A stretch of DNA of 64,000 nucleotides from Rhizobium sp. NXC24 (GTDB lineage: Bacteria; Pseudomonadota; Alphaproteobacteria; Rhizobiales; Rhizobiaceae): the NCBI RefSeq assembly GCF_002944315.1, contig NZ_CP024311.1, positions 2,952,501 to 3,016,500 of the forward strand, given 5' to 3'. The notes beneath the pieces were generated by a model. That model was not told where the DNA came from and ran no database searches. It saw only the letters and a program-made list of their open reading frames with translations. A program made the position numbers and the translations under genes. Positions 26,468 through 35,482 of this stretch are shown here, one piece after another (positions within the stretch are counted from its first letter, which is position 1; every line of letters begins with the position of its first letter).

Positions 26468-26898
26468 CTCATCGGGAGGGGACCGTGAGTAGATGCCCGG
26501 TGATGAGTTTTGGGGGCGTGCATCGGTTGATGCGATCATCACCAAGACACCTTCTTAACGACCGCGCCCAACCTTGGTTCCATCTTTCTAAAAAAAATTT
26601 TGATTTTTTCCCGAGCGTCCATCGCGAACTTCAAAAATGGGCGCCAACGAATGTTTATAGCCACGCTGGACTTGGAAGCGTCCGGCTTACCCTCCAGTCA
26701 GCCAGCAATCGATCCTCGAAAATAAACTAAAACATATGTTTAGCGGAGGCCCCTCCGCCGCCCTCCGGGCTAGGCGGCCATGACAGCTATCCCTGTGCTT
26801 GCAATGCCGGAACTCTCCAAAATTTTACCGTTTGATAAATTTTTTAACCTGAGTTACCGTTCATTCCACTGGCCGTTTACTATAATGAGGGAACTTCA
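26468..26898. other. long intergenic region upstream of preT
   Basis: About 430 bases without a convincing gene. An 81-codon frame at 26485-26730 has no domain or ribosome site. Two adjacent GC hairpins occur at 26744-26781 (GCGGAG/CTCCGC and GCCGCC/GGCGGC). TTTACCGTTTGATAAA (26824-26839) loosely resembles the RutR-type box at 30862. A ribosome site GAGGGAAC lies just before preT. Probable promoter region. Confidence 0.5.
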
Positions 26899-28257
26899 AT
26901 GGGACGACTGGAAACTGGGATTCATAAAGGCAGGCTGACGCCGGCCGAATATGATCAGAACTTTTCCGATCTGCATCCGCGCCTTGACCGTCACGAGGCT
27001 TTGGTCGCTGCCGACCGCTGTTATTTCTGCTATGACGCGCCGTGCATGACGGCCTGTCCGACCTCCATCGACATTCCGCTATTCATCCGGCAGATCTCGA
27101 CCGGCAACCCCATCGGCTCGGCCAAGACTATCTTCGACCAGAACATTCTGGGCGGTATGTGCGCCCGAGTCTGTCCCACCGAACAGCTCTGCGAGCAGGC
27201 CTGCGTGCGCAATACTGCCGAAGAGCGCCCCGTCGAAATCGGCCGCCTGCAGCGCTATGCTACCGACACGGCAATGGCCGAGAACAAGCAGTTCTATGCC
27301 CGTGCCGCTTCGACCGGCAAGAAGATCGCCGTCGTCGGCGCCGGTCCGGCCGGCCTTGCCTGCGCCCACCGCCTGGCGGTGAATGGCCATGACGTCACCA
27401 TCTTCGACGCCCGCGAAAAGGCCGGCGGCCTCAACGAATACGGCATCGCCACCTACAAGACGGTCGACGATTTCGCCCAGAAGGAAGTTGACTATGTTCT
27501 GTCGATCGGCGGCATCGAAGTAAAGCACGGCCAAGCGCTCGGCCGGGATTTCAGCCTTGCCGATCTTTCGTCGCAGTATGACGCCGTCTTCCTCGGCCTC
27601 GGCCTCGCCGGCGTCAACGCGCTGCGTGCCGAAGGCGAAGATCTCGACGGCGTCGCCGATGCCGTCGCCTATATCGCCGATCTGCGCCAGGCCAAGGACA
27701 AGGCCGATATCGCCATCGGTCGCCGTGTCGTCGTCCTCGGCGGCGGCATGACCGCGATCGACGCTGCCGTGCAGGCAAAGCTGCTCGGCGCCGAAGAGGT
27801 GACGATCTGTTATCGCCGCGGCAAGGAGCATATGAACGCCTCGGAATACGAGCAGGACCTTGCCGCTTCAAAGGGTGTCATCATTCGCCACTGGCTGGCG
27901 CCGAAGCGTATCCTCGACAAGGACGGCAAAGTCGCCGGCATCGAAGTCGAATATACGGAACTACGCGACGGCAAGTTGACCGGCACCGGCGATACTGGCG
28001 TCATCGCCGCCGATCAGATCTTCAAGGCGATCGGCCAGACCTTCGAGGCCTCCGGGCTCGGCGCATTGCGCATGGAATCCGGCCGCATTTCCATCGACGG
28101 CGAAGGCCGGACCTCGCTTGACGGCGTCTGGGCCGGCGGCGACTGCGTGCTCGGCGGCGACGACCTGACGGTCTCCGCCGTTGCACAGGGTCGCGACGCG
28201 GCCGAATCCATCAATCGTGCGCTCGCTGCCGCCAAGCCGGCCGCTGCAGTCGCCTGA
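26899..28257 (+). CDS. preT: dihydropyrimidine dehydrogenase subunit PreT
   Basis: NAD(P)H-oxidising flavoprotein, 452 residues. N-terminal Fe-S cysteines CYFCYDAPCMTACP and CARVCPTEQLCEQAC are followed by the FAD motif VVGAGPAGLACAHRL and the NAD site VVLGGGMTAIDAAVQ; the C-terminus has WAGGDCVLGG, the FAD-binding end motif. It supplies electrons to PreA for reduction of uracil/thymine to the dihydro forms. It starts the preT-preA operon, with 13 bases to preA. Confidence 0.94.
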   Translation: MGRLETGIHKGRLTPAEYDQNFSDLHPRLDRHEALVAADRCYFCYDAPCMTACPTSIDIPLFIRQISTGNPIGSAKTIFDQNILGGMCARVCPTEQLCEQACVRNTAEERPVEIGRLQRYATDTAMAENKQFYARAASTGKKIAVVGAGPAGLACAHRLAVNGHDVTIFDAREKAGGLNEYGIATYKTVDDFAQKEVDYVLSIGGIEVKHGQALGRDFSLADLSSQYDAVFLGLGLAGVNALRAEGEDLDGVADAVAYIADLRQAKDKADIAIGRRVVVLGGGMTAIDAAVQAKLLGAEEVTICYRRGKEHMNASEYEQDLAASKGVIIRHWLAPKRILDKDGKVAGIEVEYTELRDGKLTGTGDTGVIAADQIFKAIGQTFEASGLGALRMESGRISIDGEGRTSLDGVWAGGDCVLGGDDLTVSAVAQGRDAAESINRALAAAKPAAAVA

Positions 28258-28270
28258 AAGGAGAACCAAA

Positions 28271-29584
28271 ATGGCTGATCTCCGCAATAATTTCATCGGC
28301 ATCAAATCCCCGAACCCGTTCTGGCTCGCCTCGGCGCCGCCGACCGATAAGGCCTACAACGTCGAACGCGCCTTCAAGGCGGGCTGGGGCGGCGTGGTCT
28401 GGAAGACGCTGGGCGAGGAAGGCCCGCCGGTCGTCAACGTCAACGGCCCGCGCTATGGTGCGATCTGGGGCGCCGATCGCCGCCTGCTCGGCCTCAACAA
28501 TATCGAGCTGATCACCGACCGCGACCTCTATACCAACCTGCGCGAGATGAAGCAGGTGAAGATGAACTGGCCGGACCGCGCCCTGATCGCCTCGATCATG
28601 GTGCCCTGCGAGGAGCAGGCCTGGAAGGCCATCCTGCCACTGGTGGAAGAAACCGGTGCCGATGGCATCGAGCTCAATTTCGGCTGTCCGCACGGCATGT
28701 CCGAGCGCGGCATGGGCTCCGCGGTCGGACAGGTGCCGGAATATATCGAAATGGTCGTGCGCTGGTGCAAGCAATATACCCGCATGCCCGTCATCACCAA
28801 GCTGACGCCGAATATCACCGACATCCGCAAGCCCGCCCGCGCCGCCAAGGCCGGCGGTACGGACGCCGTGTCGCTGATCAATACGATCAACTCGATCGTC
28901 TCCGTCGATCTCGACAATTTCGCGCCGAACCCCACTGTCGGCGGCAAGGGCAGCCACGGCGGCTATTGCGGCCCGGCCGTCAAGCCGATCGCGCTCAACA
29001 TGGTGGCCGAGATCGCCCGCGATCCCGAAACCTACGGCCTGCCGATCTCCGGCATCGGCGGCATCACCACCTGGCGTGACGCAGCCGAATTCCTGGCGCT
29101 CGGCGCCGGCAACGTACAGGTCTGCACCGCAGCGATGACCTACGGCTTCAAGATCGTCCAGGAAATGATATCGGGCCTCTCCGACTGGATGGACGAAAAG
29201 GGTCACCGCAATCTGGACGACATCATCGGCCGCGCCGTGCCGAATGTTTCCGACTGGCAGTATCTCAACCTCAACTACATCGCCAAGGCAAAGATCGACC
29301 AGGACGCCTGCATCAAATGCGGTCGCTGCTACATCGCCTGCGAAGACACTTCGCACCAGGCGATCACCAACATGGTCGACGGCGTCAGGCATTTTGAGGT
29401 GATGGACGAGGAATGCGTCGGCTGCAATCTCTGCGTCAGCGTCTGTCCGGTCGAAAACTGCATCACCATGGAAGCCTTGCCGGCAGGCGCGCTCGACAAG
29501 CGCACCGGTAAGGCCGTCGACCCGAACTACGCCAACTGGACGACCCATCCGAACAATCCGATGGCTCGGCAGGCGGCGGAGTAA
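28271..29584 (+). CDS. preA: NAD-dependent dihydropyrimidine dehydrogenase subunit PreA
   Basis: A 437-residue FMN and Fe-S enzyme. The dihydroorotate dehydrogenase-like barrel carries the catalytic cysteine loop NFGCPHGMSERGMG; C-terminal ferredoxin motifs CIKCGRCYIAC and CVGCNLCVSVCP bind two [4Fe-4S] clusters. It reduces uracil and thymine, the first step of pyrimidine breakdown. AGGAG precedes the ATG at 28271. A terminator follows at 29617. Confidence 0.95.
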   Translation: MADLRNNFIGIKSPNPFWLASAPPTDKAYNVERAFKAGWGGVVWKTLGEEGPPVVNVNGPRYGAIWGADRRLLGLNNIELITDRDLYTNLREMKQVKMNWPDRALIASIMVPCEEQAWKAILPLVEETGADGIELNFGCPHGMSERGMGSAVGQVPEYIEMVVRWCKQYTRMPVITKLTPNITDIRKPARAAKAGGTDAVSLINTINSIVSVDLDNFAPNPTVGGKGSHGGYCGPAVKPIALNMVAEIARDPETYGLPISGIGGITTWRDAAEFLALGAGNVQVCTAAMTYGFKIVQEMISGLSDWMDEKGHRNLDDIIGRAVPNVSDWQYLNLNYIAKAKIDQDACIKCGRCYIACEDTSHQAITNMVDGVRHFEVMDEECVGCNLCVSVCPVENCITMEALPAGALDKRTGKAVDPNYANWTTHPNNPMARQAAE

Positions 29585-29616
29585 CAGCGCCCAAATATCG
29601 GCGGGAAGTAAAATGA

Positions 29617-29647
29617 GGCGGTCGCAGCTTGCTGCGGCCGTCTTTTT
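29617..29647 (+). terminator. Rho-independent terminator of preTA
   Basis: GGCGGTCGCAG (29617-29627) pairs with CTGCGGCCGTC (29632-29642), with two G-U pairs, and is followed by TTTTT. Confidence 0.8.
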
Positions 29648-29765
29648 CATAGCCGTATTAGCCTTGCTCAGAAAATGTGTCTTGCGGCTCGCGGAAGCAC
29701 GAAAATCGAGCTATAGGACGCGCGCTGCAGACAATCGCAGCAGCAGCAACACAGAGGAGGCGGCT

Positions 29766-30007
29766 ATGTCACGCAAATCCAGAACCCTCCATGACGTGAG
29801 CTTTTGAGGTCACGTCCAAACGACGCAAGTCATTCCCATCGGAAACTCGGGTAAAGACCGGCTCGCAATTCATCCATGGTGATGTCGAGCTGATCGAAAA
29901 ACTCGGCCGTAACGATCCCTGCCCCTGCGGTTCCCGGAGGAGGTTTCAAGAGCTGCTGCCTGAAATCAGGCCGCTATGACGGCATCGAACGGGATTACTA
30001 TTTTTAG
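29766..30007 (+). pseudogene. SEC-C metal-binding protein gene with two frameshifts
   Basis: An ATG at 29766 behind GAGGAGG opens a frame that stops after 13 codons. Dropping one T from the run at 29802-29805 restores [20 protein letters not shown] and continues to the SEC-C motif NDPCPCGS; dropping one C from the run at 29933-29935 restores [16 protein letters not shown] and a TAG at 30005. The rebuilt product is about 79 residues with the SEC-C zinc ligands C-x-C and CC. Both shifts lie in homopolymers, so sequencing error is as likely as true decay. Confidence 0.65.
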
Positions 30008-30073
30008 AGAGCGGAGCTGAGCTCCATCAGCCCCCAAGTGCGGCGCAATCTTTTCGCGGAATTGCGCCGCCGC

Positions 30074-30718
30074 TCACGACCGCCGTATACCGAGACCATC
30101 GACGAAGAGCTTCTCCAGATAGCGGGCCGCGTCCTCGAAACGCCCCTCGCCGGAATGTTCCTGCCCGAGCACGGCACGCACCTGCACATCGAAATCCGCA
30201 TAATGCTGCGTCGTGGACCAGATGGAGAAGATCAGGTGATAGGGATCGCATTTGGCGATCTTTCCGGCCTTCGCCCAGGCGCGGATGACCTCGGCCTTTT
30301 CATCGACAAGGCTCTTCAGCGGACCTCGGAGTTCGTCCTCGACATGCGGCGCCCCCTGCAGCATCTCGTTCGCGAACAGGCGGCTTTCCCGCGGAAAATC
30401 GCGGGCCATCTCCAATTTGCGGCGGATATAGGAGCGGATCTCGCTTTCGGGATTGCCATTGGCGTTGAAGGCGCGCAGGGGCTCCAGCCAGGTAAACAGC
30501 ACGCGGTCGATCAGCGCCCTATGCATGGCTTCCTTCGTGCGGAAATAATAAAGCAGATTGGGTTTCGACATGCCGGCGACTTCGGCGATTTGGTCGATGG
30601 TAGAGCCGCGAAAGCCGTGTACTGAAAATACGTCCAGCGCGGCTTCGAGTATCACTTCCTCTTTTTCTTCTTGGATGCGAGTGCGGCGTTGCGTCTTGGC
30701 GGCTCTGGGGATGGCCAT
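30074..30718 (-). CDS. rutR: TetR-family pyrimidine regulator RutR
   Basis: A 214-residue regulator. The N-terminal helix-turn-helix is STIDQIAEVAGMSKPNLLYYF and the C-terminal domain (ALIDRVLFTWLEPLRAF, FANEMLQGAPHVEDEL, SIWSTTQHYADFD) matches the RutR/YcdC ligand domain, which binds uracil or thymine. It is divergent from the amidase-hydantoinase operon, with a RutR-like box between at 30862, and close to preTA. It probably represses pyrimidine catabolism until uracil accumulates. Confidence 0.88.
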   Translation of the reverse strand: MAIPRAAKTQRRTRIQEEKEEVILEAALDVFSVHGFRGSTIDQIAEVAGMSKPNLLYYFRTKEAMHRALIDRVLFTWLEPLRAFNANGNPESEIRSYIRRKLEMARDFPRESRLFANEMLQGAPHVEDELRGPLKSLVDEKAEVIRAWAKAGKIAKCDPYHLIFSIWSTTQHYADFDVQVRAVLGQEHSGEGRFEDAARYLEKLFVDGLGIRRS

Positions 30719-30861
30719 GTCTGCTTTGTTTCTCCTTGAAATCCAAGCCCTTCGGCCAAGCCCTCATTCCCCTGCCCATGCTCTGATTTTGGGCAATTGC
30801 CTTTAATTTTGTCGGGAATTTTCGTGCTTTTCGTCTTGAGCGCCGCCACGGAAGTTGTAAT

Positions 30862-30877
30862 GTTTACCAATCGGTCA
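30862..30877. promoter_or_regulatory. candidate RutR operator
   Basis: TTGACCGATTGGTAAA on the minus strand resembles the RutR box TTGACCANNTGGTCAA, with the arms TTGACC and GGTAAA. It lies between the divergent rutR and amidase genes. The rest of 30719-31017 shows no ORF of note. Confidence 0.6.
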
Positions 30878-31017
30878 AATTATCTGCCAGATGTCTTTTA
30901 AAGGCAACCGGCGATTTTCCGGGGCGAGAAAAACAAGCAAGCGCACCGGAAGCGACCATCGGGAACAATTGGGCATGCGCCTTGCATGACCCGGGACAAA
31001 CAGGTGAGGATTGCATC

Positions 31018-32271
31018 ATGGTGGCAGCGCCAGGGGAAAACATGCGTATCAATGGCGATCGCCTTTGGGACGCACTGATGGACATGGCGAAGATCGGCCC
31101 CGGCATCGCCGGCGGCAACAATCGCCAGACGCTGACCGACGCCGACGCTGAAGGCCGCAGCCTTTTCAAGACGTGGTGCGACGAAGCCGGCTTGACGGTG
31201 GGCGTCGACAAGATGGGCACGATGTTCGCGACCCGCCCCGGCACGGATCCGGATGCGCTACCGGTCTATGTCGGTTCGCATCTCGACACCCAGCCGACCG
31301 GCGGCAAATATGACGGCGTGCTCGGCGTGCTCGGCGCGCTGGAAGTTGTTCGCACGATGAACGATCTCGGCATCAAGACCAAGCATCCGATCGTGGTCAC
31401 CAACTGGGCCAATGAAGAAGGTGCGCGCTTCGCCCCCGCCATGCTCGCCTCCGGCGTCTTCGCTGGAGTGCATTCGCTGGACTACGCCTACGGCCGCAAG
31501 GACCCGGAGGGCAAAACCTACGGCGAGGAGCTGAAGCGCATCGGCTGGCTCGGCGAGGAAGAAGTCGGAAGCCGCAAGATGCATGCCTATTTCGAATACC
31601 ACATCGAGCAGGGACCGATCCTTGAGGCCGAGGACAAGACCATCGGTGTCGTCACGCACTGTCAGGGACTGTGGTGGCTGGAATTCACGCTCACCGGCAA
31701 GGAAGCGCATACCGGCTCGACGCCGATGAACATGCGCGTCAATGCCGGGCTTGCCATGTCGCGGATCATCGAAATGGTGCAGGGCGTCGCGATGGACAGC
31801 CAGCCGGGTGCCGTCGGCGGCGTCGGCCAGGTTTTCTTCTCGCCGAATTCGCGCAACGTGCTGCCGGGCAAGGTCGTCTTCACCGTCGACATCCGCTCGC
31901 CCGACAAGGTGAAGCTCGACCGCATGCGCGCCAGGATCGAGGCTGAGGCGCCGGTTATCTGCGACGCCCTTGGCGTCGGCTGCTCGGTCGAAGCCATCGG
32001 TCATTTCGAGCCCGTGACCTTCGATCCGAAGCTCGTCACCGCCGTGCGCGATGCCGCGGAGAAGCTGGGCTACAGCCACATGAACCTCATCTCCGGCGCC
32101 GGTCACGACGCCTGCTGGGCCGCCAAGGTAGCGCCCGCCACCATGGTCATGTGCCCCTGCGTCGGTGGCCTGTCGCACAACGAGGCAGAGGAGATTTCCA
32201 AGGAATGGGCGACCGCGGGCGCGGATGTGCTGTTCCACGCGGTCTTGGAGACTGCGGAGATTGTGGCGTGA
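31018..32271 (+). CDS. Zn-dependent hydrolase, N-carbamoyl-beta-alanine amidase-like
   Basis: A 417-residue M20-fold amidase. Metal-binding blocks GSHLDTQPTGGKYDG, TNWANEEGARFAP and EYHIEQGPILE, and the C-terminal SGAGHDACW, fit beta-ureidopropionase/allantoate amidohydrolase/HyuC enzymes. With a dihydropyrimidinase next door, it most likely cleaves N-carbamoyl-beta-alanine to beta-alanine, CO2 and ammonia. Start at 31018 with GAGG upstream; 31042 with AGGGG is also possible. It is 49 bases before hydA. Confidence 0.88.
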   Translation: MVAAPGENMRINGDRLWDALMDMAKIGPGIAGGNNRQTLTDADAEGRSLFKTWCDEAGLTVGVDKMGTMFATRPGTDPDALPVYVGSHLDTQPTGGKYDGVLGVLGALEVVRTMNDLGIKTKHPIVVTNWANEEGARFAPAMLASGVFAGVHSLDYAYGRKDPEGKTYGEELKRIGWLGEEEVGSRKMHAYFEYHIEQGPILEAEDKTIGVVTHCQGLWWLEFTLTGKEAHTGSTPMNMRVNAGLAMSRIIEMVQGVAMDSQPGAVGGVGQVFFSPNSRNVLPGKVVFTVDIRSPDKVKLDRMRARIEAEAPVICDALGVGCSVEAIGHFEPVTFDPKLVTAVRDAAEKLGYSHMNLISGAGHDACWAAKVAPATMVMCPCVGGLSHNEAEEISKEWATAGADVLFHAVLETAEIVA

Positions 32272-32320
32272 CAGCCCTACTCGCGCAGCACCAGAATTTC
32301 ACATATCGGGAGCAGACACC

Positions 32321-33775
32321 ATGAGCACAGTCATCAAGGGTGGAACCATCGTCACGGCCGATTTGACCTATAAGGCCGACGTCAAGGTCGAAGGCGGCAA
32401 GATTGTCGAGATCGGGCAGAACCTGTCCGGCAATGAAGTGCTCGATGCTTCGGGCTGTTATGTCCTGCCGGGCGGCATCGATCCGCATACGCATCTCGAA
32501 ATGCCATTCATGGGTACCTATTCCTCTGACGATTTCGAGAGCGGTACGCGGGCTGCCCTTGCCGGCGGCACGACTATGGTGGTGGATTTCGCCCTGCCCT
32601 CGCCCGGCCAGTCGCTGCTCGAGGCGCTGACCATGTGGGACAACAAGTCGACGCGGGCAAACTGCGATTACTCCTTCCACATGGCGATTACCTGGTGGAG
32701 CGAGCAGGTCTTCAACGAGATGGAAGCCGTCGTCCGCGAGAAGGGCATCAACACGTTCAAGCACTTCATGGCCTATAAGGGCGCGCTGATGGTGGATGAC
32801 GACGAGATGTTCTCCTCCTTCCAACGCTGCGCCGAGCTCGGCGCCCTGCCACTCGTTCATGCCGAGAACGGCGACGTGGTCGCGCAGATGCAGGCGAAAC
32901 TGCTTGCCGAGGGTAATAACGGCCCGGAAGCGCATGCCTATTCCCGCCCCGCCGAGGTCGAAGGCGAAGCGACGAACCGCGCCATCATGATCGCCGACAT
33001 GGCCGGCAGCCCGGTCTATATCGTTCATACCTCCTGCGAACAGGCGCACGAAGCCATCCGCCGCGCCCGCCAGAAGGGCATGCGCGTCTATGGCGAGCCG
33101 CTGATCCAGCACTTGACGCTTGATGAGAGCGAATATGCCAATGCCGATTGGGACCATGCCGCCCGCCGCGTCATGTCGCCGCCCTTCCGCAACAAGCAGC
33201 ATCAGGACAGCCTCTGGGCCGGCCTCGCCTCCGGCTCGCTGCAGGTGGTCGCCACCGACCATTGCGCGTTTACGACCGAACAGAAGCGTTTCGGCCTCGG
33301 CGATTTCACCAAGATCCCGAACGGCACCGGCGGTCTCGAGGATCGCATGCCCATGCTCTGGACCAATGGCGTCAACACCGGTCGCCTGACCATGAACGAG
33401 TTCGTGGCGGTGACATCGACCAACATCGCCAAGATCCTCAACATCTATCCGAAGAAGGGCGCAATCCTCGTCGGTGCCGATGCCGACATCGTCGTCTGGG
33501 ATCCGAAGCGTTCGAAGACTATCACCGCCAAGACGCAGCAATCGGCGATCGACTACAATGTCTTCGAAGGCAAGCAAGTGACGGGCCTGCCGCGCTATAC
33601 GCTGACCCGCGGCGTGGTTGCCATCGAGGAAAGCACGGTCAAAACGCAGCAGGGCCATGGCGAGTTCGTCAAGCGCGAGCCTTTCACCGCCGTCAACCGC
33701 GCACTCTCGACCTGGAAAGACGTCACGGCGCCGCGCAAGGTTCAGCGCAGCGGCATTCCGGCAAGCGGAGTGTGA
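32321..33775 (+). CDS. hydA: dihydropyrimidinase / D-hydantoinase
   Basis: A 484-residue amidohydrolase. Zinc ligands HTHLEM, the carbamylated lysine in HFMAYKGAL, HAENGD, IVHTSCEQAHE and ATDHCAF are all present, so the active site is complete. It opens dihydrouracil to N-carbamoyl-beta-alanine, the step between PreTA and the amidase. Start ATG 32321 behind CGGGAG. Cytosolic tetramer in known members. Confidence 0.94.
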   Translation: MSTVIKGGTIVTADLTYKADVKVEGGKIVEIGQNLSGNEVLDASGCYVLPGGIDPHTHLEMPFMGTYSSDDFESGTRAALAGGTTMVVDFALPSPGQSLLEALTMWDNKSTRANCDYSFHMAITWWSEQVFNEMEAVVREKGINTFKHFMAYKGALMVDDDEMFSSFQRCAELGALPLVHAENGDVVAQMQAKLLAEGNNGPEAHAYSRPAEVEGEATNRAIMIADMAGSPVYIVHTSCEQAHEAIRRARQKGMRVYGEPLIQHLTLDESEYANADWDHAARRVMSPPFRNKQHQDSLWAGLASGSLQVVATDHCAFTTEQKRFGLGDFTKIPNGTGGLEDRMPMLWTNGVNTGRLTMNEFVAVTSTNIAKILNIYPKKGAILVGADADIVVWDPKRSKTITAKTQQSAIDYNVFEGKQVTGLPRYTLTRGVVAIEESTVKTQQGHGEFVKREPFTAVNRALSTWKDVTAPRKVQRSGIPASGV

Positions 33776-33805
33776 CGCTTGGCGACGGCGTTCCGCTCCA
33801 TCAGC

Positions 33806-34219
33806 TCACAACGGCACATACCGCTCCAGATCCGGCAGCAGGACGACACTTTCCTGCTCGTTCGGATCGGTGCGGGCGATGATGGCTGTCGCCGGCCGGT
33901 CGCTGAGATTGGCGGGCAGATGCGGAACACCGGCCGGAATATAGAACATCTCGCCGGCGTGAACGACAACATGCTCTTCCAGCTCATCGCCGAACCAGCA
34001 ATGCGTCTCGCCGGACAGCGCGTAGATCGCTGTCTCATGCGCGGCATGCAGATGCGCCTTGGCGCGTCCGCCCGGCGGGATCGTCAGGAGATGCATGCAG
34101 ATGCCGGTCGAGCCCACTGTCTCGGCGGCGATCCCTTCGAAGTAGTTGAAGCCCTGTTTCCCGGCATAGGTACTGCCGGGCTGCACGATGCGGCAGGTGG
34201 GCTTCGATGAAACGCTCAT
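33806..34219 (-). CDS. cupin-domain protein
   Basis: A 137-residue single cupin. Motif 1 is PGGRAKAHLHAAHETAIYALSG region (H-x-H and E ligands) and motif 2 is GEMFYIPAGVPHLPAN. Metal-binding small cupins of this type are often isomerases, dioxygenases or sensors; no substrate can be named. It is transcribed opposite to hydA, ending 30 bases from its stop, and divergent from the ABC operon, so a role in the same pathway is plausible only by location. Confidence 0.83.
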   Translation of the reverse strand: MSVSSKPTCRIVQPGSTYAGKQGFNYFEGIAAETVGSTGICMHLLTIPPGGRAKAHLHAAHETAIYALSGETHCWFGDELEEHVVVHAGEMFYIPAGVPHLPANLSDRPATAIIARTDPNEQESVVLLPDLERYVPL

Positions 34220-34343
34220 GCCATTCCTCCATAAAATTCGATAGATCTTCGGCGTCCTTAGGTTCTAAAACCACCGCGATGCCACGTAGAATAACACGCA
34301 ATCCGCCCCGACTGCGCGGCGAAAACATGACTGGTAGGTGTTA

Positions 34344-35135
34344 ATGACGTCATCCGCTCCCTCCGTCGTCTCCGCGCGGAACCTCTGCCTCACCTACGAG
34401 ACAAATGACGGGCCGGTGCATGCGCTGAGCAATGTCGATCTCGACGTGCGCAAGGGCGATTTCGTCTCCTTCATCGGCCCGTCCGGCTGTGGCAAGACCA
34501 CGTTTCTGCGGGTCATCGCGGATCTCGAGCGCAAGACCTCCGGCGACATCACCGTCAATGGCATGACGCCGGAAGAGGCGCGCACCAACCGCGCCTACGG
34601 GTATGTCTTTCAGGCGCCCGCCCTTTATCCCTGGCGCACGATCGAAAAGAATATCGCTCTGCCGCTGGAAATTATGGGCTATCCCAGAAGTGATCATGCC
34701 AAGCGCATCGCGCAGACGCTGGATCTGGTCAATCTCACCGGTTTCGCGCACAAATACCCCTGGCAGCTCTCCGGCGGCATGCAGCAGCGCGCCTCGATCG
34801 CCCGTGCGCTCGCCTTCGACGCCGACCTGCTGCTGATGGACGAGCCCTTCGGCGCCCTCGACGAAATCGTCCGTGACCACCTCAACGAGGAGCTGCTGAA
34901 GCTCTGGAAGCGAACGAACAAGACCATCTGTTTCGTGACGCACTCGATCCCGGAGGCGGTTTATCTCTCCACGAAGATCGTCGTCATGTCGCCCCGTCCC
35001 GGCCGCGTCACCGATGTCATCGACTCCACCCTTCCGCTCGAACGCCCGCTGGACATTCGTGAAACCCCTGAATTCCTGGAGATCGCCCATCGTGTCCGCG
35101 AAGGGCTGAGGGCAGGACACAGCTATGGGGAATAG
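34344..35135 (+). CDS. ABC transporter ATPase, nitrate/sulfonate/taurine-type
   Basis: A 263-residue ATPase: Walker A GPSGCGKTT, signature LSGGMQQRASIARAL, Walker B LLLMDEPFGALDE. The family (TauB/SsuB/ThiZ-like) imports small organic molecules. It is first of five genes: ATPase, small membrane protein, two permeases and binding protein. The ATG at 34344 is used instead of GTG 34338. Next to pyrimidine genes, so probable cargo is a pyrimidine, dihydropyrimidine or hydantoin. Confidence 0.9.
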   Translation: MTSSAPSVVSARNLCLTYETNDGPVHALSNVDLDVRKGDFVSFIGPSGCGKTTFLRVIADLERKTSGDITVNGMTPEEARTNRAYGYVFQAPALYPWRTIEKNIALPLEIMGYPRSDHAKRIAQTLDLVNLTGFAHKYPWQLSGGMQQRASIARALAFDADLLLMDEPFGALDEIVRDHLNEELLKLWKRTNKTICFVTHSIPEAVYLSTKIVVMSPRPGRVTDVIDSTLPLERPLDIRETPEFLEIAHRVREGLRAGHSYGE

Positions 35136-35144
35136 GATCACACA

Positions 35145-35480
35145 ATGAACCCGCAATTCCTCCTCTGGCTCACCGGCGCCATGGCGATTTTCATCGGTGG
35201 CGCGACCGCTTCGCGGGCTTATATCGCCAACAACAACATATTGATCCTCATCCTGGCCCTCATTCTCTATTGTGTGGGCAATCTGATGATGGTCCGGCTA
35301 ATGCGCGAGGGCGGACTGGGCCTGGCGATTTCCGCCTCCGCCATCGCCCAGCTCGTGGTCGTCAATATCGTTGCCTTCGTCGTCTTTGGCGAGCGGCTCA
35401 GCATGCCGCAGCTTGCCGGCGTTGGGCTCGGCATCGTCGCGATGGCGCTGATGCTGTTTCCGACGGAAAGAGGGGCGTGA
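35145..35480 (+). CDS. small four-helix membrane protein in the ABC operon (EamA/SMR-like)
   Basis: A 111-residue protein with four hydrophobic segments (LLWLTGAMAIFIGGATA, ILILILALILYCVGNLMMV, LAISASAIAQLVVVNIVAFVV, LAGVGLGIVAMALMLF). The fold resembles half of a DMT transporter, with FGERLSMPQLAGVGLG matching the last-helix region of EamA/SMR proteins. It lacks the EmrE glutamate. It sits 9 bases after the ATPase and 2 before permease 1, an unusual position. It may be an accessory subunit of the importer or an independent transporter. Confidence 0.8.
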   Translation: MNPQFLLWLTGAMAIFIGGATASRAYIANNNILILILALILYCVGNLMMVRLMREGGLGLAISASAIAQLVVVNIVAFVVFGERLSMPQLAGVGLGIVAMALMLFPTERGA

Positions 35481-35482
35481 CC

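Noticed and set aside
26485..26730. 81-codon plus-strand ORF in the gap before preT
   Set aside because: No ribosome site, no domain, and lies in ordinary AT-rich intergenic DNA.
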